Origin: Corynebacterium haematomassiliense | GTDB taxonomy: Bacteria > Actinomycetota > Actinomycetes > Mycobacteriales > Mycobacteriaceae | Direction: 5' to 3' | Length of the DNA stretch: 64,000 nt | Assembly: GCF_013978595.1 (NCBI RefSeq) | Contig: NZ_JACDTZ010000001.1 | Location: 1-64,000 of the forward strand | Part shown: positions 8,878 to 17,247 of the stretch, in pieces | Position numbering within the stretch: the stretch's first letter is position 1 | Layout of the letters: every line of letters starts with the position of its first letter | The notes under the pieces: model-generated | Told to the model about the DNA's origin: nothing | What the model saw: only the letters and a program-made list of their open reading frames with translations | The model's database searches: none | Made by a program: the position numbers and the translations under genes

Positions 8878-9438
8878 ATGCCGGAACTGTTTGACGCGCT
8901 CGACATCACCGAGCCGGACGATGCGACGCTGCGCGCCTCAGAGCTGGAGAGCGACTCTCCGACGTCGCCGTGCGCGATCGTCGTGCTGGTGGGCGACCGC
9001 CGCTACGACGCGCCGGGCGACAACACCGACGAGATGGTGGTGGAGCTGCTCCGCGAGGTTGGCTACCAGGTCGACGGCGTGGTGCGCGTGAAGTCGAAGA
9101 AGTCCGAGATCCGCAAGGCCATTGAGACGGGCGTTGTCGGCGGCGTGGACCTCGTGCTCACCCTCGGCGGCACCGGCGTGGGCCCGCGCGACAAGACGCC
9201 GGAGGCGACGCGCGCGGTCATCGACAAGGTGGTGCCGGGTGTCAGCCAGGCCCTCCGCGCGTCCGGCCAGGCGTGCGGTGCCGTGGACGCGTGCACCTCG
9301 CGCGGCATCTGCGGCGTGTCCGGCTCCACTGTCGTGGTGAACCTCGCGTCGTCGCGCCAGGCGATTCGCGATGGCGTATCGACGGCAGCTCCGCTCGTGC
9401 GCCACCTCATCGACGAGCTGAACCAGCACTCGGTCTAG
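8878..9438 (+). CDS. mogA: Molybdopterin adenylyltransferase MogA/MoaB family
   Basis: This 186-residue protein of the MogA/MoaB family contains VDLVLTLGGTGVGPRDKTPE, the GGTG signature that binds molybdopterin or ADP, and TSRGICGVSGSTVVVNL near the C-terminus. It activates molybdopterin by adenylylation before metal insertion. The start is the ATG at 8878, after AAGGGAG. The frame stays open from 8854, but the family start and the ribosome site support 8878. It lies 51 nt after pepD, as in C. glutamicum and M. tuberculosis. Confidence 0.88.
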   Translation: MPELFDALDITEPDDATLRASELESDSPTSPCAIVVLVGDRRYDAPGDNTDEMVVELLREVGYQVDGVVRVKSKKSEIRKAIETGVVGGVDLVLTLGGTGVGPRDKTPEATRAVIDKVVPGVSQALRASGQACGAVDACTSRGICGVSGSTVVVNLASSRQAIRDGVSTAAPLVRHLIDELNQHSV

Positions 9439-9456
9439 GCCAGGGCAGAGGGTTTC

Positions 9457-9654
9457 ATGGAGCGCAAGCGCAGGCGCGCTGTACGCAAGGCGGACGTGGA
9501 CTACGACCGCTCCGCGGACGCCGCGCCGAATACGCAGGCAAACGAAAACCCGGCTCTGGACGCTGAGCGCGAGGTGCTGCTCGGCGACGAAGAGCCGGGT
9601 TTGACGGGCCGCGATTTTTATGAGGCGGAGCGGCCGCCGCACTACGGGGACTAG
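9457..9654 (+). CDS. Small charged protein of unknown function
   Basis: The product has 65 residues, with a strongly basic N-terminus (MERKRRRAVRKADVDY) and an acidic rest ending in RPPHYGD. It has no TM segment or Cys and is likely disordered. It starts 18 nt after mogA with a GGCAGAGGG ribosome site and reads in the same direction, so it probably belongs to that transcript. Function unknown. The gene is supported by position, a ribosome site and good packing against mscL, not by a recognised family. Confidence 0.55.
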   Translation: MERKRRRAVRKADVDYDRSADAAPNTQANENPALDAEREVLLGDEEPGLTGRDFYEAERPPHYGD

Positions 9655-9682
9655 CTTTCAGCCAGCCCCGCTCAAGGACGAA

Positions 9683-10105
9683 CTAGTTCAGCGGCTTCTG
9701 CACATTGTTCGGGTTCTGGCCTGCGAGCAGGTCGCGGATTTCCGCGAGCAGCTCGGTGTCGGTCGGCTCCGGCTCGTCCGGGTCGATGCCCTTGCGGCGC
9801 TTCTGCGCCTCGTCGAGCTTGTTCATCGGAGCAACGAGCAGGAAGTAGATCACTGCCGCGATGAGCAGGAAGTTGATGATGGCGGTCAGGACAGCGCCGA
9901 AGTCGACGAAGGTCGCCTCGTTGCCCTCGCGGACGAAGAAGCCCAGGCCGGAGTAGTCCACGCCACCCAGGGCAGCGAGGAGCGGGTTGATGATCGCGTC
10001 AGAGAACGCGGTGACAACTGCGGTGAATGCCGCACCAATGACAACGCCGACGGCAAGCTCGATGACGTTGCCGCGCATGATGAAATCTTTAAATCCTTGA
10101 AGCAT
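9683..10105 (-). CDS. mscL: Large-conductance mechanosensitive channel MscL
   Basis: The 140-residue product begins MLQGFKDFIMRGNVIELAVG, the canonical MscL N-terminus (S1 helix then TM1). TM2 follows at about residues 68-92 (LTAIINFLLIAAVIYFLLVA), with a charged C-terminal helix after it. MscL forms a homopentamer that releases solutes on hypo-osmotic shock. Its 5' end overlaps the upstream SAF-domain gene by 17 nt, which suggests coupling. The betP osmolyte importer is about 11 kb away. Confidence 0.93.
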   Translation of the reverse strand: MLQGFKDFIMRGNVIELAVGVVIGAAFTAVVTAFSDAIINPLLAALGGVDYSGLGFFVREGNEATFVDFGAVLTAIINFLLIAAVIYFLLVAPMNKLDEAQKRRKGIDPDEPEPTDTELLAEIRDLLAGQNPNNVQKPLN

Positions 10106-10733
10106 GGTTGGGGATATTAAACTGACGTTGACGGTTGCTCAACACGAGAGTCAGCGGCTCAGACAGGGACGCAGCCGCAACGGCAGCTGCCTCACCCTGC
10201 CTGAGCAGCACCAACACTGCGTCGCCTTCCCCAGATGTGACGACAATCCCATTTTCAGCAACCACACGAGGCCCTTGGCCCACAACGTCAACAACAGTCC
10301 CGTGGTGGAGCATAGGCAAGATGTCCGGTTCCGCCAGGGGGACCGGCACCATGGAGAACTCCTCGCCGTCCGGCATGTCCTGGGTGAGCAGCCCCGCCAG
10401 ATCCGGCCCGACCAGGCGCGTGGCCGTGACCACCTCGCCGCGGGAGGCGGCCGCCGCGAGCAGTTGCCCCTCGGCAAGCGCCGCATCGTCCAACGCGTTG
10501 TCGGGCACCGACTCCGCTGGCAGGCGGCGCAGCTCCACATCGTCCGAGGTGAGCACGGTGCCGGGGGCGACATCGCGGGCGAAGGTCAGGGCGGGCGGGT
10601 CGGACCGTGAGGCGTCGATAAGCACATGCAACACAGCGGCGACCACGAGGAACACGGCGACCACCCTGCGGATGATCACGGAGCGGCGGTAGCCGGGGGA
10701 GCGGAGGGTATTCAGGCGCGCGGAGAGTTCCAT
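10089..10733 (-). CDS. SAF-domain membrane protein (CpaB/RcpC-like)
   Basis: The 214-residue protein has a basic head, a TM segment (about residues 22-40) and an extracytoplasmic SAF-type fold with the typical pattern ARDVAPGTVLTSDDVELRRL, then GQLLAAAASRGEVVTATRL. SAF domains occur in CpaB pilus proteins, sialic acid synthases and antifreeze-like proteins. No pilus genes are nearby, so that role is not supported. It overlaps mscL by 17 nt and its orthologue also precedes mscL in other actinobacteria. A role at the envelope is inferred. Confidence 0.7.
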   Translation of the reverse strand: MELSARLNTLRSPGYRRSVIIRRVVAVFLVVAAVLHVLIDASRSDPPALTFARDVAPGTVLTSDDVELRRLPAESVPDNALDDAALAEGQLLAAAASRGEVVTATRLVGPDLAGLLTQDMPDGEEFSMVPVPLAEPDILPMLHHGTVVDVVGQGPRVVAENGIVVTSGEGDAVLVLLRQGEAAAVAAASLSEPLTLVLSNRQRQFNIPNHASRI

Positions 10734-10767
10734 AGGGATAAGACGGTGAAACCCCCGCTCCGGTTCC

Positions 10768-11352
10768 CTAGATGCGGAAGAAACCTTCCGGCGTGATCAC
10801 CGCGTCCACCGCTTGGTCGTGCGCGTCATGGGGCACCGCATCCACGACCTCCCAGCCGTAAACCACAGCCGCGACGGGGACATCCAGGCCCGCAAGCGCG
10901 CGGTCGTAGTAGCCGGCACCTTTGCCCAGGCGCATGCCTTGCCTATCGACGGCTAACGCCGGCGCCACCACCAGCCCGCAGGAGCGCAGCACGTTTGAGG
11001 TGTAGCGCGGGCCGTCCGGCTCAGAGATCCCCAGCGCGCCAGCCGCATCCGCGCCCCCGAACTGCGCCCAGGCGAGCACCCCGTCCGGCTGGGAAATCGG
11101 CAGAAACAGTGTGCGTGCCGCGGCGGCGAGCCGTGCTGCGAAATCCGCCGGCCCCGGCTCGGAGCTAAGCGGGTTGTAGGCGGCGATGTTCGTGCCCCGT
11201 GCGCCGAAGTCGTCGACGCATGCGAGGGTTGCCGCAACGATCGCCTGGTCGAGCTCGCGCTTGCGCTCGGTGCCGCGCAGGTCGCGCCTGGAAGCCACGT
11301 GCGCGGCGCGCATTGCAGCCTTCGGGGGAGGGGTGGTTGTGTTCGTGTGCAT
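10768..11352 (-). CDS. fthC: 5-formyltetrahydrofolate cyclo-ligase
   Basis: This 194-residue enzyme has the family motifs SEPGPADF (substrate loop region) and RLGKGAGYYDRALAGL (ATP/substrate binding). It converts 5-formyl-THF with ATP to 5,10-methenyl-THF, recycling folate. The N-terminal start is uncertain: ATG at 11352 follows a GAGGAG that is too close, and the ATG at 11311-11313 (MRAAHVASRRDLR) is an alternative. It is divergent from galU, as in mycobacteria (fthC/galU). Confidence 0.88.
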   Translation of the reverse strand: MHTNTTTPPPKAAMRAAHVASRRDLRGTERKRELDQAIVAATLACVDDFGARGTNIAAYNPLSSEPGPADFAARLAAAARTLFLPISQPDGVLAWAQFGGADAAGALGISEPDGPRYTSNVLRSCGLVVAPALAVDRQGMRLGKGAGYYDRALAGLDVPVAAVVYGWEVVDAVPHDAHDQAVDAVITPEGFFRI

Positions 11353-11401
11353 ACTCCTCGCTTCTTACGGGTCGCAGCCCGGTTGTGAGGGTTGGGGGCT
11401 G

Positions 11402-11407
11402 TAGGCT
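11402..11407 (+). promoter_or_regulatory. Candidate -10 (TAGGCT) for leaderless galU
   Basis: TAGGCT ends 8 nt before the galU ATG at 11416, and there is no Shine-Dalgarno between them. This placement decides for 11416 over the upstream TTG at 11392. Confidence 0.55.
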
Positions 11408-11415
11408 TTGCGTTT

Positions 11416-12390
11416 ATGCAGAATTCTACTGACCGACCCGTTGATGCTGCGCGCGCTTCGGTGAAGACTGTTGTGGTGCCGGCTGCGGGTATGGGGACGC
11501 GTTTTTTGCCGGCGACGAAGACGGTGCCGAAGGAGCTTCTGCCGGTGGTGGATACTCCGGGCATTGAGCTGATTGCCGAGGAGGCTGCTGCCTGCGGTGC
11601 GCAGCGCCTGGCTGTGGTGGTCGCGCCGAATAAGGAAGAGATCATGCGCCACTTCGGCGAGTTTTCGGACTTGCAGGAGCTGATGGTCTCCCGTGGCAAG
11701 CAGGCCCAGGCGGACAAGGTCGCGCGCGCCAACGGTCTGATTGAGGCGGTGGCGGTGACCCAGGATGAGCCGCTCGGGCTTGGCCATGCTGTCGGTTGCG
11801 CTGAGGAGGCGTTGGACGACGACGAGGACGCGGTTGCTGTGATGTTGCCGGATGATCTGGTGTTGCCTGCGGGTGTGATGGACAAGATGGTCGCGGTGCG
11901 CAATGAGCTCGGGGGTTCGGTGTTGTGCGCGTTTAACGTTTCGCGCGAGGAGGTGTTCAACTACGGCGTGTTCGACGTTGAGGATGCCCAGGCTGAGATT
12001 GACGGCGTTGAGGTGTTAAAGGTGCGCGGCATGGTGGAAAAGCCGGCTGTGGAGGATGCGCCGTCGACGCTGGTTGCTACCGGCCGCTACCTGCTTGACC
12101 GCGGCATTTTTGACGCGCTGCGCCGTATCACACCGGGTAAGGGCGGGGAGTTGCAGCTGACTGATGCGATTGAGTTGATGATCTCTGAGGGCCACCCGGT
12201 GCATGTGGTGGTGCACGAGGGCAAGCGCCACGACCTTGGCAACCCGGGCGGGTACATACCGGCGAACGTGGACTTCGGTCTGCGGGACGAGAAGTACGGC
12301 CCGGCGCTGTACACCGCGGTGAAGAAGATCATCGCCGACTTCGAGGCAGAACACCCCGAGGTTGCAGCAAAGGCGCAGGACAACGCGTAA
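11416..12390 (+). CDS. galU: UTP-glucose-1-phosphate uridylyltransferase
   Basis: The 324-residue enzyme makes UDP-glucose from UTP and glucose-1-phosphate. The nucleotide loop VVPAAGMGTRFLPATKTVPK is diagnostic, followed by LPVVDTPGIELIAEEA and GLGHAVGCAEEAL. UDP-glucose feeds trehalose, galactan precursors and other wall sugars. In this window it could also supply the UDP-sulfoquinovose synthase homologue at 57.2-58.4 kb. The moeA-like gene follows after 18 nt with a GAAAGGGG ribosome site. Confidence 0.94.
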   Translation: MQNSTDRPVDAARASVKTVVVPAAGMGTRFLPATKTVPKELLPVVDTPGIELIAEEAAACGAQRLAVVVAPNKEEIMRHFGEFSDLQELMVSRGKQAQADKVARANGLIEAVAVTQDEPLGLGHAVGCAEEALDDDEDAVAVMLPDDLVLPAGVMDKMVAVRNELGGSVLCAFNVSREEVFNYGVFDVEDAQAEIDGVEVLKVRGMVEKPAVEDAPSTLVATGRYLLDRGIFDALRRITPGKGGELQLTDAIELMISEGHPVHVVVHEGKRHDLGNPGGYIPANVDFGLRDEKYGPALYTAVKKIIADFEAEHPEVAAKAQDNA

Positions 12391-12408
12391 ACGAAAGGGG
12401 CACGGGCC

Positions 12409-13716
12409 ATGCGCAGCGTAGAGGACCAGCTTGCGGCCGTAGTGGACGCCGCAGTCGCCCCCGAGCCGATCCGGGTGGCGCTGACGGACGCGCTCGGCCT
12501 GATGTGCGCCGAAGAGGTCACCTCAACCAAGCAAGTCCCCGGCTTCCCCCAGGCCGCGGTGGACGGTTTCGCCGTGCGCGCTGTCGACGTGGGCGGCTCC
12601 GCCGGCCTGCGCAGGCCCGAGCGCCGCGAAGAACACGACGATAACGGCGAGGAAGCCCCCGCCGACCCGCCGCAGCCGAACCGCGAGCGCGCCCTTCCCG
12701 TGGTGGGGGAGGTGCCCGCTGGCTCGCAGAAGCCGCTGCGACTGCAGCCGCGCCAGGCGGTGCGCGTCGCCACCGGCGCCCCGCTGCCCACGCTCGCGGA
12801 CGCGGTGCTGCCGCTGGAGTGGACGGACTGCGGGCGAAAACGCGTCACCCCGCAGCGCCCGGTGCGCACCGGTGACTTCGTGCGCAAGCCTGGCGACGAC
12901 ATCCAGCCCGGCGACATCGCCGTGCGCCAGGGTGCAGTGCTCGGCCCCGCCCAGATCGGCCTCGCCGCCGCGGCGGGCCGCGACAAGCTGCTGGTGTACC
13001 CGCGCCCACGCGTGACAGTGATGAGCTACGGCCTGGAACTGGTGGACCTGGACCGCAGCCCGGGTCTGGGCCAGGTCTTCGACATCGCCTCCTACGTCGT
13101 GTCCGCCGCCGCAAAGGAGGCGGGCGCGGACGTCCACCGCGCCGGCATCATCAACGCCGAGCCGCGGCGCATGCGCGAGATCATGGCCGGGCATATCGCC
13201 AAGAGCGAGTTCGTCGTCATCACCGGCGCCGTCGGCGGATCCGGTGCGGCGCCTATCCAGGAGATCCTGCGCGAGATCGGGCAGGTCGACACCACGCGCG
13301 TGGCCATGCACCCCGGCTCCGTGCAGGGCTTCGGCCTGATGGGTGAGGAGCGCGTCCCGGCGTTTCTCCTGCCGTCCAACCCGGTGAGCGCGCTGGTGAT
13401 CGCGGAGACGTTCATCCGCCCCGCCATCCGCAGCTCCCTGGGCAAGACCGCGGTGACGCGCCGCACCGTCAAGGCCCGCTCCTTGCGCGAGCTCAGCTCC
13501 ATTCCTGGCCGCCGCGGCTACATCCGCGCCCGCCTCATGCGCGACGCGGACACCGGCGACTACCTGGTCGAACCGCTGTCCGCACTGGAAGCCGGCCCCG
13601 CCCACCTGCTGGCCGGCTTCGCTGAGGCCAACGCCATGATCCACCTGCCGGAAGACGCCGTGGACGTGCGCCCCGGCGACATCGTGGACGTCGAGTTCCT
13701 CCGCCAGCGCAGCTAG
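12409..13716 (+). CDS. glp: Gephyrin-like MoeA homologue (Glp), probable divisome scaffold
   Basis: The 435-residue protein has the full MoeA fold: FPQAAVDGFAVRA (46-58), VRVATGAPLP (118-127), and C-terminal domain IV. Key catalytic motifs are altered. The TGDEL-type motif reads SYGLEL (206-211). The SGGVSxG..D motif reads TGAVGGSGAAP (272-282), losing the Asp. LPGNP is LPSNP (321-325). Residues 68-95 are a charged, proline-rich insertion not found in E. coli MoeA. In C. glutamicum this locus encodes Glp, a repurposed molybdotransferase that binds FtsZ and the membrane receptor GlpR. The neighbours galU, rimJ and a three-TM acidic membrane protein match that locus. Residual molybdenum-insertase activity is not excluded. 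Confidence 0.8.
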   Translation: MRSVEDQLAAVVDAAVAPEPIRVALTDALGLMCAEEVTSTKQVPGFPQAAVDGFAVRAVDVGGSAGLRRPERREEHDDNGEEAPADPPQPNRERALPVVGEVPAGSQKPLRLQPRQAVRVATGAPLPTLADAVLPLEWTDCGRKRVTPQRPVRTGDFVRKPGDDIQPGDIAVRQGAVLGPAQIGLAAAAGRDKLLVYPRPRVTVMSYGLELVDLDRSPGLGQVFDIASYVVSAAAKEAGADVHRAGIINAEPRRMREIMAGHIAKSEFVVITGAVGGSGAAPIQEILREIGQVDTTRVAMHPGSVQGFGLMGEERVPAFLLPSNPVSALVIAETFIRPAIRSSLGKTAVTRRTVKARSLRELSSIPGRRGYIRARLMRDADTGDYLVEPLSALEAGPAHLLAGFAEANAMIHLPEDAVDVRPGDIVDVEFLRQRS

Positions 13717-13719
13717 GCT
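13714..13719 (+). promoter_or_regulatory. -10-like TAGGCT overlapping the glp stop codon
   Basis: The stop TAG of the glp gene is the first half of TAGGCT, which lies 5 nt before the rimJ ATG. It could start a leaderless rimJ mRNA inside the operon. The 5-nt spacing is shorter than the 7 nt seen elsewhere in the window, so support is weaker. Confidence 0.35.
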
Positions 13720-13724
13720 CAGCC

Positions 13725-14372
13725 ATGTTCGCGATGTTCCGCCAGCCCACCCCGGGCTGGCCAGAGTCCACGCCGACCGCGACGCTTCCCGACGGCACAT
13801 CCGTCCGCCTCCGACCCCTCACTTCCCGCGATGGAAAGGACTGGTCGGGCACGAGAAACGTCGATAAGCAATGGCTCCAACCGGTCGAACCCACGGTGGA
13901 GGGCAGCTGGGAGGACGCGCACTCACACGCGGCGTGGCGCAACACCTGGCTGAACCTGAAGCGGCTGGCCAACCAGGGCACCGTGGTGCCGCTGGTCATC
14001 GAGGTCGACGGCGGCTTCGCAGGGCAGGTCACCCTGGGCAACATCCAGCACGGCATCGTCTCCGAATGCTGGGTGGGCTACTGGGTGCACTCGCCGTTCA
14101 TGGGCCGCGGGGTGGCCACCGCCGCGTGCGCGTTGGGTGTGGACCACGCGTTTTCCCGCGTCGGACTGCACCGCGTGACCGCCACCTACCTGCCACACAA
14201 CCCCGCCTCCGGGCAGGTGCTCAAGCTCAACGGCTTTCGCGAGGAGGGCTACCTGCGGCGCAACCTGCACATCGACGGCCAGTGGCGCGACCACCACTTC
14301 GTGGCCTTAAACGCCGACGATTTCCCCACCACAGCCGTGCAGCGCCTGCGCGAGACCGGCCGGGTGCGCTAA
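13725..14372 (+). CDS. rimJ: RimJ-type GNAT N-acetyltransferase
   Basis: The 215-residue GNAT-fold enzyme is of the RimJ/RimL class (protein N-terminal acetyltransferases). Visible features are RLRPLTSRDGKDW near the start, the acetyl-CoA segment GYWVHSPFMGRGVATAACAL with the R/Q-x-x-G-x-A pattern, and HRVTATYLPHNPASGQVLKLNGF, the typical end of motif A/B. The target is unknown. RimJ of E. coli acetylates ribosomal S5. It lies between glp and glpR, an arrangement conserved in Corynebacteriales, but a role in division is not established. Confidence 0.85.
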   Translation: MFAMFRQPTPGWPESTPTATLPDGTSVRLRPLTSRDGKDWSGTRNVDKQWLQPVEPTVEGSWEDAHSHAAWRNTWLNLKRLANQGTVVPLVIEVDGGFAGQVTLGNIQHGIVSECWVGYWVHSPFMGRGVATAACALGVDHAFSRVGLHRVTATYLPHNPASGQVLKLNGFREEGYLRRNLHIDGQWRDHHFVALNADDFPTTAVQRLRETGRVR

Positions 14373-14486
14373 AGGGCGAAAAACAGCTGCGCCCACCGGC
14401 GCGCCGACCCGTTCGCCTGCGCAAGTGCCGATACCGTGGACTCCTGACTTTAAGGGTGCAACTGACGCGGAAAGGTGGCATCGCCC

Positions 14487-15695
14487 ATGGGCAGCCCGAG
14501 CTTAATGATCATCTTGATCCTGGTGGTGTGGATCATCGTCCTCGCACCGTTGATGATCGGCAACAACAAGCCGATCCGCCGCTCCGGCGACGGCTACGAC
14601 GAAACGCGCGTGCTGCACGAGGGCGGCACCGCGCCGATGGCTGAGCGCCGCCGCCCGAAGCTCACCGCCGCCGACATCCACCGCCACAGCGAGGACACCG
14701 ACTACGAGGTTGTGGAGGCGACGGATGCCGAGGAGCAAGTGCTTATCGACGACGCTCCCGCCCTGCGCACCCTCTTCCGCCGCCCCGGCGCCGAAGACGA
14801 TGCCGCCGCGGCCGGCCACATCGACGGCGAAGTGATCGAGCACGTCGATGACGAGGCTGAGCCGGCCGAAGCTGAGGCCGAGCCTGAGCTGGACAACGCC
14901 GAGGGCGGCTCCACCAAGGTCGTCGCCAGCGAGTCCGCCGGTTCCACCTCTGTGAAAGTCCTCGCCGCGGAGGATGATGCAGAGGACGCTGACGCCGACC
15001 CAGATGCCGACTCCGATGAGGATGAGGCTGAGGCTGAGGCCGACCGCTACGAGCTGGACGAGTCCTACACCGCACCCGAGGACTTTGGCTATGCGGGGGA
15101 GACCGGAGGCGCTGAGAAGCAAAGCGCTCCGAAAGCGGACGTTGAGGAAGCGCCGGAAGACATTGACGACGAGGACGACGAGGTCGACACCGCGGAGGCG
15201 GCCGAAGCGGGCGACGAGGACCTCGCTTTCGCCGCTGCGCGCCGCGGCCGCGGCGGATTCGACCCGGAGCGCGAAAAGAAGAACACCGCCACCCGCTTTC
15301 AGCGTCGCCAGCGCACCCTGCTGGCGCTGATCGCCGCGTGCGTGGTCACCTTCGTCATCGCGTTTGTCGCGGGCGGCTGGACCTGGGTGCTGCCCGCCGT
15401 GGCAGTGGGGATGACCGCATGGTTCATGGTCGCGCTGCGCCGCGTCGTGCTGCAGGAGCGCGCGCTGCACGCCCGCCGCCTGCGCCAGCTGCGCCGCGCA
15501 CGCATGGGTGTGGCGATGAGCAACCACACCGAGCACCCGCGTGACGCTCGCCTGCGCGCCGGCTCCGTCGTGCTGGACCTGGACGACGACAGCCCCGACT
15601 TCGACACCCTGCCGTCCACCCGCTACGTGCCGGAAAACGACCCCGGCTACGACGACTACGAAGACCTCGGCGGCTACGGCACCCGCGCCTCCTAA
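14487..15695 (+). CDS. glpR: GlpR-like membrane receptor with long acidic region
   Basis: The 402-residue protein has TM1 at residues 5-23 (IILILVVWIIVLAPLMIG), a very acidic, low-complexity stretch (about 70-255, dominated by Glu, Asp, Ala), two closely spaced TM segments (about 277-320) and a polar C-tail rich in Asp and Tyr. It fits GlpR, the membrane receptor of the gephyrin-like Glp in C. glutamicum (orthologue Rv0996 in M. tuberculosis), encoded two genes downstream of the moeA-like gene. ATG at 14487 is preferred because a GGAAAGG site precedes it. An in-frame GTG at 14475 overlaps that site. Confidence 0.75.
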   Translation: MGSPSLMIILILVVWIIVLAPLMIGNNKPIRRSGDGYDETRVLHEGGTAPMAERRRPKLTAADIHRHSEDTDYEVVEATDAEEQVLIDDAPALRTLFRRPGAEDDAAAAGHIDGEVIEHVDDEAEPAEAEAEPELDNAEGGSTKVVASESAGSTSVKVLAAEDDAEDADADPDADSDEDEAEAEADRYELDESYTAPEDFGYAGETGGAEKQSAPKADVEEAPEDIDDEDDEVDTAEAAEAGDEDLAFAAARRGRGGFDPEREKKNTATRFQRRQRTLLALIAACVVTFVIAFVAGGWTWVLPAVAVGMTAWFMVALRRVVLQERALHARRLRQLRRARMGVAMSNHTEHPRDARLRAGSVVLDLDDDSPDFDTLPSTRYVPENDPGYDDYEDLGGYGTRAS

Positions 15696-15770
15696 AAACC
15701 GTGAAAAACCCCACTGCGCTGGCGATTTAACCGGCGCGTGGGGGAGGAGTAACGTAACGAGCGTGCCCCA

Positions 15771-15843
15771 GGGGCTATAGCTCAGTTGGTAGAGCGTCGC
15801 GTTCGCAATGCGAAGGTCAGGGGTTCGATTCCCCTTAGCTCCA
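15771..15843 (+). tRNA. tRNA-Ala (anticodon CGC)
   Basis: A cloverleaf folds from GGGGCTA...TAGCTCC (acceptor), GCTC/GAGC (D arm), TCGCG/TGCGA (anticodon arm, loop TTCGCAA) and AGGGG/CCCCT (T arm with TTCGATT). The G3:U70 wobble pair in the acceptor is the universal alanine identity element and agrees with the CGC anticodon. The discriminator is A73. CCA is not encoded. Confidence 0.97.
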
Positions 15844-15851
15844 CAGGATTG

Positions 15852-15881
15852 CGGGACCCGGTCGAATACGGCCGGGTCCCG
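15852..15881 (+). terminator. Terminator after tRNA-Ala
   Basis: A perfect 10-bp stem CGGGACCCGG / CCGGGTCCCG with a 10-nt loop lies 8 nt after the tRNA. It is followed by the T-rich TTACGTTTT. Confidence 0.82.
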
Positions 15882-15915
15882 TTACGTTTTGCGCATCGGC
15901 TAAGCTGCCTTCCCG

Positions 15916-16566
15916 TTGTATAAGACGCTGAAAAGAGCAGCTGAAGTGGCAGAGTCGTTGGGTGAGCAGAAGATCCGTCGCGCGGTGCTGATTGTGGCGC
16001 TGCTGAACTTGGCCTACTTCTTCGTGGAGTTCGCCGGTGCGGTGGCCATCGGCTCGGCGTCCCTGTTCGCGGACTCCGCCGACTTCCTCGAGGACACCGC
16101 AATTAACCTGCTGGTGTTCTTCGCCGTGGCGTGGCCGGCCGCGCGCCGCCGCACCGCCGGCAGCGTGCTTGCCGCGCTGATTCTCATCCCGGCGGTCGCC
16201 GCGGTTGTCACCGTGATCACCAAGATCATGAACCCTGTCGCGCCGTCGCCGGAGGGCCTGACCGGCATCGCGGTTGGAGCCCTGGTGGTGAACGTGATCT
16301 GCGCGATCCTGCTGATGCAGCTGCGCGGCGAAGGCTCGTCGCTCGCCACCGGCGCCTGGCTGGCTGCGCGCAACGACGCGCTGGCCAATCTGCTCATCAT
16401 CGCCGCTGGCCTGCTCACGTTCGTGTGGGAGACCGCCTGGTTCGACATCGTTGTCGGCGCGATCATCGCCGCCATCAACCTCTCCGCCGCCAAGGAAGTT
16501 TGGGAGGCCTCCCGCGAGGAGCACGACTCCGTCGAGGACGCCTTCGCGGACATGGACGACGATTAA
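15916..16566 (+). CDS. Cation-diffusion-facilitator-like membrane protein
   Basis: The product is about 216 residues with six predicted TM segments. The first carries the CDF pattern NLAYFFVEFAGAVAIGSASL followed by FADSADFLED, where the paired Asp residues resemble the metal site of CDF exporters (HxxxD type replaced by DxxxD), and the fifth TM carries ARNDALANLL, the second half-site. The cytoplasmic C-terminal metal-binding domain of classical CDF proteins is missing, so this is a short CDF. The start is TTG at 15916, or GTG at 15946 (VAESLG). A TAAGCT element lies 9 nt before the TTG. Metal specificity cannot be read. Confidence 0.75.
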   Translation: MYKTLKRAAEVAESLGEQKIRRAVLIVALLNLAYFFVEFAGAVAIGSASLFADSADFLEDTAINLLVFFAVAWPAARRRTAGSVLAALILIPAVAAVVTVITKIMNPVAPSPEGLTGIAVGALVVNVICAILLMQLRGEGSSLATGAWLAARNDALANLLIIAAGLLTFVWETAWFDIVVGAIIAAINLSAAKEVWEASREEHDSVEDAFADMDDD

Positions 16567-16584
16567 ACGCCGCCTAGGCGCCGA

Positions 16585-17208
16585 TTACACCCATACCCCG
16601 GACGCCCCGCGGCGCCACGTGCCCACCAAGTTGGTGTCGATGATGCCGGTGGATTCCATCAGCGCGTACATCGTCACCGGCCCCACAAAGGTGAAGCCGC
16701 GCTTCTTCAGGTCTTTCGCCAGCTGCTCGGACTCCGCCGAGCGCGTCGGCACTTCCGCCATCGTGCGCGGCACCGGCGTGTTCGCCGGCTGGTAGGACCA
16801 CACGAACTCGCCGAGGTGCGTGCCCTCCTCCCGCAGCGCCAGCGTCGCCTCGGCGTTTTTCACTGCTGCTTCGAGTTTGCGCCGGTTGCGGATCAAGGAA
16901 GCGTCGTTAAGCAAATGCTCGATGCTCATACCCGCGACTTTGTCCGGGTCGAAGCCGTGGAAGGCCGCGCGCAGGGCCTCGCGCTTCTGCAGGATCAGCC
17001 GCCACGACAGCCCCACCTGGAAGCCCTCGAGGCAGACGCGTTCAAACATGCCCTGCTCGTCGGTGACGGGCATGCCCCATTCGGTGTCGTAGTAGTCGCG
17101 CAGCAGTGGGTCGGTGGCGGCCCACGGCGGACGCGCCAGCCCGTCGTCGCCGATGACGGGCCAGCCGGATTCGGGATTGGTTTCTGGTGTGGTGTGAAGA
17201 TCAGTCAT
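16585..17208 (-). CDS. tag: DNA-3-methyladenine glycosylase I
   Basis: The 207-residue protein is of the Tag family (HhH-GPD superfamily). Motifs include YYDTEWGMPV, ERVCLEGFQVGLSWRLILQK (active-site helix) and KKRGFTFVGPVTMYALMES. The four zinc ligands of E. coli Tag are not all present. It removes 3-methyladenine from alkylated DNA. The ATG at 17206-17208 is preferred: the longer frame to 17262 would overlap the start of the divergent doxX gene and leave no promoter space. Confidence 0.88.
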   Translation of the reverse strand: MTDLHTTPETNPESGWPVIGDDGLARPPWAATDPLLRDYYDTEWGMPVTDEQGMFERVCLEGFQVGLSWRLILQKREALRAAFHGFDPDKVAGMSIEHLLNDASLIRNRRKLEAAVKNAEATLALREEGTHLGEFVWSYQPANTPVPRTMAEVPTRSAESEQLAKDLKKRGFTFVGPVTMYALMESTGIIDTNLVGTWRRGASGVWV

Positions 17209-17247
17209 ATGTATTGGACTCAGTTCTACCCCGTTCGGTTCCACGGG

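Noticed and set aside
12523..13800. Minus-strand 425-codon frame opposite the moeA-like gene
   Set aside because: Antisense shadow with His/Asp/Ala bias. The plus strand has strong MoeA-family similarity and a ribosome site.
14502..15536. Minus-strand 344-codon frame opposite glpR
   Set aside because: Antisense of the acidic GAG/GAC-rich region, which gives artificial Leu/Val-rich translations. No start signals.
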